A program made the position numbers and the translations under genes. Below the pieces are notes generated by a model. That model saw nothing but the letters and a program-made list of their open reading frames with translations. It had not been told where the DNA came from and ran no database searches. From a virus: a DNA stretch of 64,000 nucleotides. The stretch lies in IMG/VR virus record IMGVR_UViG_3300025168_000078, positions 1 through 64,000 of that record; one strand, 5' to 3'. Positions 1-7,163 of the stretch are shown in pieces; positions within the stretch are counted from its first letter, which is position 1, and each line of letters opens with the position of its first letter.

Positions 1-43
1 CTTCTAAAATGAATAATGCTATTAAGAGTCTTGTATCTGTCAT
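1..43 (-). CDS. Partial gene, N-terminus only
   Basis: An ATG at 43 opens a minus-strand frame that runs off the window edge after 14 codons (MTDTRLLIALFILE). It begins six bases after the stop codon of the lipoprotein gene, the tight spacing typical of this genome. The visible residues are hydrophobic after position 5, so a membrane or signal segment is possible. Nothing can be said about function. Confidence 0.4.
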   Translation of the reverse strand, partial: MTDTRLLIALFILE

Positions 44-49
44 ATTATC

Positions 50-1051
50 TTACCAATTTCTTACTAGTGTTCTAGTATCCCACACACCAACATTAATAGT
101 CGAAGTGGTGTGAGGTTTTAAGGTATTCTCGAAAGAAGAAAGGAAATACATAAAGTCTTTCTCATCCCAAACCAACTTATTCTCACCAAACTGAGGAGAG
201 TTATAATTAGGGCATTTTTTATTAGGAGCAAAAGAAAAGATAAAATAGACTCCATCCTTATTAATCATCTCAGAGTTATTAACATTCATAATAGCATTGA
301 CAAAATAAGGAACAATCGTATCGGCTCTACCCGTCCTACCGGGATTAGCACCACAGAGAGAAGGCATACCTCCAGTCTCCAAAGGGTAACACATATCGTA
401 CATCTGAGCGTAATAGTAGTTTACACCCCAAGTTTTCCATTTGGCATGCCAGTCAGAAGTTGCCGACAACATAATACTAGAATCCTTAATCTTAGCTCTA
501 ATCTTATCGAACAAAGGTTTCTGGTCAATTGATTTGGCACTCATCATAGAGTTCTCAGTCTCAATCAACAACTCAGTAAACGGAGAGATACCGTGAGACT
601 TAAGAGAATCATTAAGAAGAAGAAAGTAATCAACGTAAGCAGCCCAAGGCATAGTATCGTACACACCACCAATATTCCAATCTCTCTTAAAGTCTCCAAG
701 AGAACAATCAGGATGCATAGCCAAAGTCCCAGTCCAATATTTACTAAGAGAATCTAAAAAGATAATCAAGTCCTTAGCATGTGGACCAGTATGTTTATTT
801 GTATCATTAGAACCAGGTCCATCTACATTGATGATAAACTTATCTGGGTTTACCTTTGCGACAAGTTTAATAGTAGAATCTCCCCAAGAAGAACCATTCT
901 GCCATAGAACATTAACTTTAGTTGGTATTACACTTAATTCTTTTTTATTTTCTGTTTCTGGACTACAGGCTGGTAGTAGAAACACTGTTAGTACTGTTAT
1001 CACTAACAATATTAAAATTTTTTGTAGTGTTATGTCGTTATTATCTTTCAT
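50..1051 (-). CDS. Predicted lipoprotein of unknown function
   Basis: The N-terminus has a charged start, a long hydrophobic segment (about residues 12-27) and a lipobox-like LLPAC with the cysteine near residue 29, so the product should be a lipidated envelope protein. The mature part is about 300 residues, rich in Trp, Tyr and Asp, with alternating patches (for example FIINVDGPGS and FTELLIETE) that recall barrel-type glycoside hydrolases, but I cannot name a family or catalytic pair. By eye the mature-domain DNA is richer in G and C than neighbouring genes, while the signal-peptide part is AT-rich like the rest. That suggests a host-derived cargo gene. A host surface lipoprotein expressed during infection is an inference. 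Confidence 0.65.
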   Translation of the reverse strand: MKDNNDITLQKILILLVITVLTVFLLPACSPETENKKELSVIPTKVNVLWQNGSSWGDSTIKLVAKVNPDKFIINVDGPGSNDTNKHTGPHAKDLIIFLDSLSKYWTGTLAMHPDCSLGDFKRDWNIGGVYDTMPWAAYVDYFLLLNDSLKSHGISPFTELLIETENSMMSAKSIDQKPLFDKIRAKIKDSSIMLSATSDWHAKWKTWGVNYYYAQMYDMCYPLETGGMPSLCGANPGRTGRADTIVPYFVNAIMNVNNSEMINKDGVYFIFSFAPNKKCPNYNSPQFGENKLVWDEKDFMYFLSSFENTLKPHTTSTINVGVWDTRTLVRNW

Positions 1052-1052
1052 T

Positions 1053-1154
1053 TTACTGATTTTCTTTTATTGTTTGTTTTATTAATTTTACTAATTGTTC
1101 CATTGCTTTGGCCAGTCGTTTAATGTCCTTTGCAAGGTCTTGGTCTACTTTCAT
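1053..1154 (-). CDS. Small 33-residue helical protein
   Basis: A short frame starts at ATG 1154 and stops one base before the lipoprotein start codon. The translation begins MKVDQDLAKDIKRLAKAMEQ and is highly charged, with a heptad-like spacing of Leu/Ile that suggests one amphipathic helix. It fills the otherwise empty space between the DruA-like gene (stop at 1165) and the lipoprotein, with start and stop codons packed as in the rest of the operon. No family is recognised. Such short frames can occur by chance in AT-rich DNA, so this is a moderate call. Confidence 0.45.
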   Translation of the reverse strand: MKVDQDLAKDIKRLAKAMEQLVKLIKQTIKENQ

Positions 1155-1164
1155 ATCTATTATT

Positions 1165-2340
1165 TTATCTTCCAACTTCTTTCATGTATTTTTCTTGTGT
1201 TTCTTCCCAGGTTAATCCAATAACATCCCAATAGAATAACATTTCTGGTTTGATTCTGTCTTGTTCATGCATACTTTTATATCTTCTAATCGCTTTTTTC
1301 TTCCACCATTTATCTGTATATGGAATGTCGTCTTGGAATTTCTTCTTCATCTTTAGGTCTTTTTCTTCTATTTCACCCCTTAAGAACTCACAACCATTAT
1401 CATACATCATTGCAAGATAGACACCTCTCTTAAACCCGTGGTCGTATGCTGACCCCTTTATCCCACAATGTTTAAAAACTTTGTTAAGTATGTTCTGTTT
1501 AGGTCCTGTAGCACTTATAGCTTTCGCGTGTTCTTCTGGGTGGTTTTCCTTTAACCATTTGTTCCATGGTAGGTATGCACTATCATCAGGTTTTAACCTA
1601 ACTTTACCTGAGGTTTCCCCCATTGTTTTAAAGTGTGGCATTCCATTGTACATTGAGTTGATTCCATACAGTGCTGTCGTTCCTACAGCAATTAACTTAT
1701 CACCGTATTTTTCTTCCCAAGCATCTCTAATTGTTTTACAAGTAGTTAATGCTGCTATCAATTTACCCATTAACATATTATACCCACCTGGTTGTGTGGA
1801 ACATATCGTTGTAGCTATAGCTGTGTTGTTTAACTTATGTTGGTCAAACTTATTAGTTTTATCCCAACCTATATAAGCGTCTCTAACTTTAATACTTGTA
1901 ACGTCAGACCCTAAACATATCAAACCAAGGACTTTATCTGTTTTCCTATCTCTTACCCAGAATTTCATATTACGTCCAGGGTTTGCAACCCATTCCATTG
2001 TGTGTATAAGTTTTCGGTAGTTTACCCATTCTGTAACACCTTTTCCTGGTGTTGCCATAACAACATAAGGTTCTAAATCTTCAATTTGTCTTATAGTGTG
2101 TTCTACATCATCTAAATCTGATGGTGCAAATAGATTCGTTCGGTAGTCATACAATTTATTTTTTACCTTTTCCATCTTACCACCCTTATTCATTTCTTGC
2201 CACTTTTTATAAAGTGTTTGTTCTTCTACAGACATTTCTTTAAGCATGTCTAGATTATCTATAAGGTTTTGTTTGTTTTCTTCGAAGTTAAAAGAATCCT
2301 CAGCCTCTATAATGTCAAATATTGTTGTTTGTTCTCCCAT
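1165..2340 (-). CDS. DruA-like (DUF4338-type) protein
   Basis: The central part (about residues 130-270) shows the pattern of the DUF4338 family that includes DruA of the Druantia anti-phage system. It has RDAYIGW, a run of conserved Asn (LNNTAIATTI), a GKLIAALTTCKTIRDAWEEK stretch followed by YGDKL, and a closing G-x-T-x-G (MGETSGK). The family's biochemical role is not settled. I chose the ATG at 2340 (391 residues) over the one at 2400 because the extra 20 residues are low-complexity and the fold begins MGEQTTIFDI. The C-terminal 90 residues are Lys/Trp/Tyr-rich and not assigned. It stands alone, without DruB-E type partners, so a whole Druantia system is not implied; a phage-borne nucleic-acid-related function is more likely. 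Confidence 0.6.
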   Translation of the reverse strand: MGEQTTIFDIIEAEDSFNFEENKQNLIDNLDMLKEMSVEEQTLYKKWQEMNKGGKMEKVKNKLYDYRTNLFAPSDLDDVEHTIRQIEDLEPYVVMATPGKGVTEWVNYRKLIHTMEWVANPGRNMKFWVRDRKTDKVLGLICLGSDVTSIKVRDAYIGWDKTNKFDQHKLNNTAIATTICSTQPGGYNMLMGKLIAALTTCKTIRDAWEEKYGDKLIAVGTTALYGINSMYNGMPHFKTMGETSGKVRLKPDDSAYLPWNKWLKENHPEEHAKAISATGPKQNILNKVFKHCGIKGSAYDHGFKRGVYLAMMYDNGCEFLRGEIEEKDLKMKKKFQDDIPYTDKWWKKKAIRRYKSMHEQDRIKPEMLFYWDVIGLTWEETQEKYMKEVGR

Positions 2341-2400
2341 ATTATAATAATAATATATTTTAAGTGATATTTCAAGTTTTGTTGACTTGTTAATTACCAA

Positions 2401-2407
2401 TATTTAT
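2401..2407 (+). promoter_or_regulatory. TATTTAT start-site motif before the 76-residue gene
   Basis: TATTTATATTTAAA lies 16 bases before the ATG at 2424 and reads in the direction of this plus-strand gene. The first 14 bases are identical to the motif ahead of the plus-strand gene at 3667. It belongs to the recurring R-TATTTAT-N-A-T-W-AAA element described in the findings. Confidence 0.5.
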
Positions 2408-2423
2408 ATTTAAATAAAAAATT

Positions 2424-2654
2424 ATGGCTTGTAAAAATTGTAAATCCAGTAAGGTGTCCCAAATGTTTAATAATGGAATTAATTCCGTAAAAGGTAACCC
2501 TCAATATGACGAATCTGAATTAAGAAATAGATTGTGGGATGATAGTATGGGTAAATTAAATAAAAAAGAAACTTACCTAATGTGGTTTTTTGGTTGGTTC
2601 CCTTTAATTGTAGGTTATTATACCATTATTAGATTTTTGATATCTATCTTTTAA
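2424..2654 (+). CDS. Small membrane protein with CxxC
   Basis: The 76-residue product starts MACKNCKSSK, with a Cys-Lys-Asn-Cys pair that could bind a metal or form a disulfide. It ends in one long hydrophobic stretch (about residues 52-75, WFFGWFPLIVGYYTIIRFL) predicted to span the membrane. It is one of only three plus-strand genes, is divergent from the DruA-like gene, and its 3' end overlaps the end of dnaJ by 11 bases. The motif at 2401 supports expression from its own start site. Function unknown. Confidence 0.6.
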   Translation: MACKNCKSSKVSQMFNNGINSVKGNPQYDESELRNRLWDDSMGKLNKKETYLMWFFGWFPLIVGYYTIIRFLISIF

Positions 2655-3666
2655 AATTTTCTTCTTCTTTTAAGGAGTTAAGTAATTCACTTTCCCTATC
2701 ATTTAGTTTTTTTGGTGTTTTTATTATCGGTTGGACTACGATATTCCCATCTGTTTCATTACTTCTAGGCATCCCTTTACCACGAACTGTAAAATTCTGA
2801 CCTACCTCACTGAAAGGTGGCATTTCCACATTTAAATTAGTATTAAAATATGGTATAACTATGTTACCACCTAATATTACATCAACAAAATTTATTTCTG
2901 GTTCATATATTAAATCTTTACCATTTAATTTAAATACCTTATGCGGTTCCACCATAACTTGTACGGTAAGATGCCCCGCTGGTGATTTAGGAGCTTCATC
3001 ACCCATATTTCTAAATGTGAATGATTGTCCAGGCATTAGATTTGTTGGTATAGCGAAGTCTATATAGGAATCTCGTTGATTCTGGGCTTTACCATTACAC
3101 GCGTTACAAGTAGTAACTACCATATTACCCGCTCCCGCACAAGTATTACACATTTCTTTTCTTATTTGTCTAATAAAAGCATTACCCACCATTCGTTCAT
3201 GAAATCCCCTACCAGCACATGCTGGACAAATTTGTGTTGTTCCACCAAACCCATGACAAGATAAACAATTAATATTTCTACTATATTTTAATCTTTTTGT
3301 GGCCCCAAAAAAAACATCGTCTAATGTAACAGAAAGAGGAATGTTCAAACTCCTGCCAATATTATCTTGTTGTCTAGATTGGTTTGGTTGGTTTCTAAAA
3401 AACTGATTGAATAGGTCGTCCATATTGGACCCTCCCCCACCACCTCCACCGTGATGGTGAAATGGGTTTTGCCCTCTAGTGTCATATTCCCTACGTTTAT
3501 TGTCATTGCTCAAAACATCATAGGCTTCGGACATTTGTTTAAATAGATTTTCATCACCACCCTTATCTGGGTGATGTTGTTTGGATAGGGTTCTAAATGA
3601 TTTTTTTACTTCATCTTTAGTTGCCCCTCTATTTATATTTAAAATTTTATAATAATCTTTATTCAT
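2644..3666 (-). CDS. dnaJ: DnaJ-type co-chaperone
   Basis: The product is a type I J-protein that would stimulate the ATPase of an Hsp70 and deliver substrates to it. Residues 1-65 form the J domain with the HPD triad at 32-34, followed by a His/Gly-rich linker (about 68-82). A zinc-binding domain (about 134-205) has four CxxCxGxG-type motifs: CLSCHGFG, CPACAGRG, CNTCAGAG and a degenerate CNACNGKA. The C-terminal substrate-binding beta domains follow. At 340 residues it is slightly shorter than the usual 370-380. No DnaK gene is in the window, so it probably works with host DnaK. Its start codon abuts that of the plus-strand gene at 3667. Confidence 0.95.
   Translation of the reverse strand: MNKDYYKILNINRGATKDEVKKSFRTLSKQHHPDKGGDENLFKQMSEAYDVLSNDNKRREYDTRGQNPFHHHGGGGGGGSNMDDLFNQFFRNQPNQSRQQDNIGRSLNIPLSVTLDDVFFGATKRLKYSRNINCLSCHGFGGTTQICPACAGRGFHERMVGNAFIRQIRKEMCNTCAGAGNMVVTTCNACNGKAQNQRDSYIDFAIPTNLMPGQSFTFRNMGDEAPKSPAGHLTVQVMVEPHKVFKLNGKDLIYEPEINFVDVILGGNIVIPYFNTNLNVEMPPFSEVGQNFTVRGKGMPRSNETDGNIVVQPIIKTPKKLNDRESELLNSLKEEENFKR
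3630..3636 (+). promoter_or_regulatory. TATTTAT motif inside dnaJ, serving the 211-residue gene
   Basis: TATTTATATTTAAA reads on the plus strand 30 bases before the ATG at 3667, within the first codons of dnaJ on the other strand. The same 14 bases precede the plus-strand gene at 2424. Confidence 0.45.
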
Positions 3667-4302
3667 ATGGTTTATAATAGAAATAAATACAAAATTGTCT
3701 TATTTAGAAATGGTGAAAGAAATAAAGTTTTCTTTTCTTCTAATAACAAAAAAAGTATCTTAACTAAGTATAGTAAATTTATAGAAGAAAAAAAGCCTAA
3801 ATTCATAACAGAATATATTTCTCGTAAGAAGGTTATGTTTGAGTTGGCAATTATTACTACTGAGGACTCAGATGACGTATTACATGTAAAGGATAATATC
3901 GGTAGAAGTCGAAAACTGTCTCTGGGGAACTCTGAGTATAGTATAATTAAAATATTACCTTACTGGAAAGAGGAATATATCTACGACCATAATACCAAAA
4001 CAAAGATTACTTTTTCCGAGTTTTTTAAGGTATACTTATCCAGTAACCCTTTTAAACAAGTTTTTACTTTAAATAATAAGTTGGTGATTCACCAAGATGA
4101 TTCTTTAAACGTATTTAGTCTTAAAACAGTATCAGACTCTATTAGGTTGTTAAGGGTGATTGAGGTGGGATTTTTAGATATCGGTAGGTATGACTGTTTA
4201 TTTGTTGTTGATAGTGATACCGTTCAACGTAAACAATTATATGATTTACTGGAGTCTAAGGGGTATAAGAGAAGTTTTTTACAAAAACAATATACTTATT
4301 AA
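3667..4302 (+). CDS. Hypothetical protein, 211 residues
   Basis: A basic, Lys/Ser/Phe-rich N-terminal half (KYKIVLFRNGERNKVFFSS) leads into a more regular alpha/beta region ending in a helical segment (LYDLLESKGYKRSFLQKQYTY). No family, signal peptide or membrane segment is recognised. The start codon directly abuts that of dnaJ at a shared CATATG, and the 3' end overlaps the converging gene at 4299 by four bases. That both its expression signal and its end are embedded in opposite-strand genes suggests it was fitted into an existing minus-strand operon. Confidence 0.7.
   Translation: MVYNRNKYKIVLFRNGERNKVFFSSNNKKSILTKYSKFIEEKKPKFITEYISRKKVMFELAIITTEDSDDVLHVKDNIGRSRKLSLGNSEYSIIKILPYWKEEYIYDHNTKTKITFSEFFKVYLSSNPFKQVFTLNNKLVIHQDDSLNVFSLKTVSDSIRLLRVIEVGFLDIGRYDCLFVVDSDTVQRKQLYDLLESKGYKRSFLQKQYTY
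3683..3689 (-). promoter_or_regulatory. TATTTAT motif serving dnaJ, inside the opposite gene
   Basis: Read on the minus strand the sequence is GTATTTATTTCTATTATAAA, with the core 16 bases before the dnaJ ATG. It lies within the coding start of the plus-strand gene at 3667, mirroring the motif at 3630. Confidence 0.45.
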
Positions 4303-4532
4303 TTTTTTAAAAATATAAATTCAACATCACCTATATTAAGAGATATTTTATCTTGGTTTCTATCGACCCTAACCCTAACAAATTCTTCTATTTCAAGTAG
4401 TACCTCGTCAAATTTACCAGATTCTATATTTAATTCTATTTTTTGATTAACTAGGTATGGGTTATTTTTAATCTTTTCCGCTATTTCAGCACAATCTTCT
4501 AAAACTTTAGAAATTTTTTGATTTTCTTCCAT
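4299..4532 (-). CDS. Hypothetical acidic protein, 77 residues
   Basis: The product is mostly helical and acidic (MEENQKISKVLEDCAEIAEK), then a beta-rich end (ISLNIGDVEFIFLKN). No family is recognised. It is the last of three minus-strand frames that overlap in series (34 bases with the 66-residue gene upstream) and converges on the plus-strand gene ending at 4302. The regular mix of charged and hydrophobic residues makes it look coding. Confidence 0.6.
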   Translation of the reverse strand: MEENQKISKVLEDCAEIAEKIKNNPYLVNQKIELNIESGKFDEVLLEIEEFVRVRVDRNQDKISLNIGDVEFIFLKN

Positions 4533-4699
4533 ATTCCTGTACCTCCTTGGGGTTTTTGTTTAATTTCTCTTTTATTTATAAACTCCTGGATTGTGCTATT
4601 CTTTATTTCTTTTATTACTCTTTTTTTATGTTGCAAGATTTCCTGGTGGTCCTTCAATACTTCCTTTTCCAACCAGGTCTTCAGTTGTTTTTTCTCCAT
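4499..4699 (-). CDS. Hypothetical basic helical protein, 66 residues
   Basis: The frame encodes a strongly basic, helix-forming peptide (LEKEVLKDHQEILQHKKRVI) ending in a Lys/Trp/Phe cluster (IWKKIKKFLKF) that looks amphipathic. It overlaps the upstream 153-residue gene by 74 bases and the downstream gene by 34 bases, each in another frame, which is longer than usual here. A later non-ATG start, or a frameshift linking it to the upstream gene, cannot be excluded. Confidence 0.45.
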   Translation of the reverse strand: MEKKQLKTWLEKEVLKDHQEILQHKKRVIKEIKNSTIQEFINKREIKQKPQGGTGIWKKIKKFLKF

Positions 4700-5087
4700 T
4701 TAATTCTATATTATTTTTTTCAAAATTAAAATTTAGCTGTCTCAAAGAATCTACATTGTTTTCCTCAAACATTTTTTTCAATTCTATCATTTTTAAAGAT
4801 AATAGACTATTTTTCTCTTCCACATCTTTGTTCCATTTAATTATAGCTTTTATTTCATCAATTAATATATCACAACTTTCTCCATTAAACATATGAAAAA
4901 AAGATACTAGTTTTGAGTCGTTTTGGGTAACCCCCACTTTAATTTGTACTTTACCACCTCTACTCTCTAAAACTCTTTTATCTTCCCAACTTAAAGGTAG
5001 TTTTAAATCAATAACTATAAACTCTTCATGTTTTCTAATACTATGAAAATAGACTCCAAATTCTAATATTTCGCTATATAGTGACAT
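4626..5087 (-). CDS. Hypothetical protein, 153 residues
   Basis: An N-terminal alpha/beta region (residues 1-80, with FIVIDLKLPLSWEDKRVLES) is followed by a charged helical stretch (about 85-130, IKWNKDVEEKNSLLSLKMIE) with coiled-coil character and a Gly-rich tail (GKGSIEGPPGNLAT). Its start codon directly follows the stop of the 59-residue membrane protein gene. No family is recognised. The tail region is shared in another frame with the 66-residue gene. Confidence 0.6.
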   Translation of the reverse strand: MSLYSEILEFGVYFHSIRKHEEFIVIDLKLPLSWEDKRVLESRGGKVQIKVGVTQNDSKLVSFFHMFNGESCDILIDEIKAIIKWNKDVEEKNSLLSLKMIELKKMFEENNVDSLRQLNFNFEKNNIELNGEKTTEDLVGKGSIEGPPGNLAT

Positions 5088-5267
5088 TTAATAAATCAAA
5101 TAAGTAAGTGTGTAGGATATTGCAATACCTAATAAAATTAATTCTTCTTTAACTAGGGTGTATCTATCGGGGTCTGTTGATAGTAACTTTGTTACGAATA
5201 AAAAAGCACTCCTACCTAGGTGTAGTAAAAAAAATATAAATATTAATGTGTATACCCAACCAGCCAT
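5088..5267 (-). CDS. Small two-helix membrane protein, 59 residues
   Basis: The frame starts at ATG 5267 and stops at 5088, exactly abutting the genes on both sides. Two hydrophobic segments (about residues 5-26, WVYTLIFIFFLLHLGRSAFL, and 43-58, LILLGIAISYTLTYLI) are separated by a short polar loop (STDPDRYTLVKEE). That suggests a small inner-membrane hairpin protein. A holin or a small envelope modifier is possible but nothing specific points to it. It is co-directional with the histone H1-like gene directly upstream. Confidence 0.6.
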   Translation of the reverse strand: MAGWVYTLIFIFFLLHLGRSAFLFVTKLLSTDPDRYTLVKEELILLGIAISYTLTYLIY

Positions 5268-5441
5268 CTATTTTCTACTTTCTTCTAATATTTCTTTTCT
5301 TAGGTCCTGTAGAACACTTTTCAGTTGTTGTGCTGATTTTCTAGCACGTATCCCAGCACTTTTATTTTTTTTATCAAAAAATTTTTCAGCATCTACTTTT
5401 ACTGCTGTTACCAATGTTTCTAATTTTGTTAATGTCTCCAT
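5268..5441 (-). CDS. Histone H1-like DNA-binding protein (Bacteroidota type)
   Basis: This 57-residue basic protein begins METLTKLETLVTAVKVDAEK and continues KFFDKKNKSAGIRARK, then QQLKSVLQDLRKEILEESRK. It matches the layout of the small histone H1-like (Hc1-related) proteins common in Bacteroidota: an N-terminal helix, a K-F-(Y/F)-x-K-x-N-K-x-A-G-x-R-A-R-K core and a C-terminal helix. Family members are thought to bind DNA non-specifically and shape the nucleoid. The gene sits between the 68-residue gene (one-base gap) and the membrane protein gene (no gap). In a phage it could compact phage DNA, displace host H1 or alter transcription; that is inference. Confidence 0.8.
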   Translation of the reverse strand: METLTKLETLVTAVKVDAEKFFDKKNKSAGIRARKSAQQLKSVLQDLRKEILEESRK

Positions 5442-5442
5442 G

Positions 5443-5649
5443 TTATTTATTTTCTTTTTCTTTATTTATATAAGTTTCCCAAGTACCAATATTTGCATTA
5501 GCCTGGGTTAATTTATTAATTAGTTTCATACTTAACTCTAACTTTTCTTCAGTTGTGTCCGTGGTTAGATTGAGTACTCTTTCTAATTCGTGTTCTAACT
5601 TTTGTTTATCTGTTATAAGCTCGTTACTAATAATATTTAATATTCTCAT
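5443..5649 (-). CDS. Hypothetical helical protein, 68 residues
   Basis: The product is almost entirely helix-forming with Leu/Ile at heptad spacing (LITDKQKLEHELERVLNLTT, then KLELSMKLINKLTQANANIG), so a small coiled-coil dimer is likely. No family is recognised. It lies one base upstream of the histone H1-like gene and 17 bases downstream of the 158-residue gene. Confidence 0.6.
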   Translation of the reverse strand: MRILNIISNELITDKQKLEHELERVLNLTTDTTEEKLELSMKLINKLTQANANIGTWETYINKEKENK

Positions 5650-5666
5650 AGGTTAAACTTAATTAA

Positions 5667-6143
5667 TTATTTAGCCACAGTCAAGCTGTCATCTAGAATT
5701 TTATATATTTCATTAAACATATCTAATTCTGATTTAGTTTTATTAATATATAACGTAAATAATGTACTTAAAAATGACCTAAGTTTTGTAATGTGTTCTT
5801 CGTTATTAGTGTGTTGGTAGTAAGACTCGTCAAAAAAATTCCATAAATAAACATAGTGTTTACCTTCTTTTCTAAATAGGATATTCTCTTTTTTAAAGTT
5901 ATTTATTGTCTTCTCCCAACACCAATTAAAATGACCTTTTTTTTCACTTTCACTTTTTATAATATCTTCACCTAAATAGGTATCAATAATTACCCCATAT
6001 AGTGAATCCAAATAATCACAAAAAAGTTCAGATTTTTCTGCATTTATATTATTAACTTTAACCCATAGATTCATTTCGTCACTACTAATAGGTTCAGTTA
6101 TATAATTTAAAAATTCTTCAGGTAGTAATCTTCTTCTTTCCAT
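5667..6143 (-). CDS. Hypothetical protein, 158 residues
   Basis: A soluble, acidic, Tyr/Trp-rich protein (for example HYVYLWNFFDESYYQHTNNE) with mixed alpha and beta tendency and no signal peptide or membrane segment. It ends with a helical stretch (KSELDMFNEIYKILDDSLTV). No family is recognised. The 52-base gap before its start holds no clear motif; TATCTTTA there is one base off the Bacteroidota -7 box but no matching upstream box is seen. Confidence 0.6.
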   Translation of the reverse strand: MERRRLLPEEFLNYITEPISSDEMNLWVKVNNINAEKSELFCDYLDSLYGVIIDTYLGEDIIKSESEKKGHFNWCWEKTINNFKKENILFRKEGKHYVYLWNFFDESYYQHTNNEEHITKLRSFLSTLFTLYINKTKSELDMFNEIYKILDDSLTVAK

Positions 6144-6195
6144 ATCTTTTTGTTAATATAAAGATAGGTGATGTATAGGGGTGAGGTAAATAGAA

Positions 6196-7137
6196 TTACT
6201 GAGTATTTTTATTATAAACCCATAATCTTTTCATACTTTCAACATCAATTCCAACACCTTCTTTTACTTGTAGCACTTTTTGTACATCTGGTGTGATACC
6301 TTTTAGGTTTGTCATGGATGCTTTCTGAGTGGCTATTTTTTCTTTTCTACGTTCAGCTGACTTTTTTATTTTTTCCCCTAAATTACTTTTATAACCAACA
6401 TTACCTAACAATTCCCCGTCTTCATCTTCTTGAGCATTTCCTGTTTCTGAAGAACCTTCTAGGTAATCGGTTAGTTTTTCCATATTTAAGTTATTAATAT
6501 CAAAGTCGGCTAATCCTGGATGAGCAAAATCATCTATAAATTCTTGGTCGTCGTCATTATTTCTATAGTATTGATATCCTATATTTTCTGGGTCTGTTTT
6601 TGAGTCTTCCTGGTGGGGGAACTCTGGATTTGTGTTACCTTCAAAAGTCTCATAGTCTTTAAACTTCTTTTTTGTATCTTTTAGATATTTTTTACTTTCA
6701 CTACCACTAGTTTTATGTGCTCTTTCATACTCTCGCATTCCCGGGTCTTTTTTTGCTTCCTTTAATTTTTTTCTCACTAATTTTTTAATAGTGTCTGTGG
6801 TAGATTCACTAATTCTAGATTCTTTTGTATCCCCTGTTGGTGACTCTTCATAGTTTGGGTCATATTTCTTTTTTACTTTGTCTAGGAATTCTTTTGTATC
6901 CCCTGACCCTTGTTCAGACATAACCTCTTTAACCATACCATCAATTGTATTTTCTAATACCATTTTTTCTGCCATTTCATCAGCGACAGCTTTTAAAGCC
7001 TCTTCAATTACTTGAGTTTCTGACGCTTTGATTTCTAAACCTTTATGGTCACGTGCTAATGCATGATTTTCACCTATTCGGTCTACAGCTTTTCTTATAA
7101 TTTGTGTTAAATCTGGACTTTTTGCTAGTATTGACAT
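6196..7137 (-). CDS. Hypothetical hydrophilic protein, 313 residues
   Basis: A highly charged protein without membrane segments. The N-terminal 100 residues are helical (MSILAKSPDLTQIIRKAVDR). The middle (about 100-230) is a Lys/Asp/Ser-rich, probably disordered region, and the C-terminal 60 residues are again helical and basic. The profile fits an internal virion, scaffold-like or assembly protein, but no family is recognised. It follows the 237-residue gene, which has a similar low-complexity character. The start is supported by the TATTTAT motif at 7152. Confidence 0.65.
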   Translation of the reverse strand: MSILAKSPDLTQIIRKAVDRIGENHALARDHKGLEIKASETQVIEEALKAVADEMAEKMVLENTIDGMVKEVMSEQGSGDTKEFLDKVKKKYDPNYEESPTGDTKESRISESTTDTIKKLVRKKLKEAKKDPGMREYERAHKTSGSESKKYLKDTKKKFKDYETFEGNTNPEFPHQEDSKTDPENIGYQYYRNNDDDQEFIDDFAHPGLADFDINNLNMEKLTDYLEGSSETGNAQEDEDGELLGNVGYKSNLGEKIKKSAERRKEKIATQKASMTNLKGITPDVQKVLQVKEGVGIDVESMKRLWVYNKNTQ

Positions 7138-7151
7138 AATTTCTTTTTATT

Positions 7152-7158
7152 ATAAATA
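7152..7158 (-). promoter_or_regulatory. TATTTAT start-site motif before the 313-residue gene
   Basis: On the minus strand ATATTTATAATAAAA lies in the 26-base gap between two genes, its core 14 bases before the ATG at 7137. Confidence 0.5.
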
Positions 7159-7163
7159 TCTAT

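Noticed and set aside
5158-5511. Plus-strand frame of 117 codons
   Set aside because: It lies opposite the histone H1-like and small membrane protein genes, which have clear protein character and exact abutting starts and stops; its own translation is Ser/Phe/Leu-rich without pattern.
6144-6195. Possible Bacteroidota promoter (TATCTTTA) before the 158-residue gene
   Set aside because: One mismatch in the -7 box and no TTTG at the required distance, so it is not supported.
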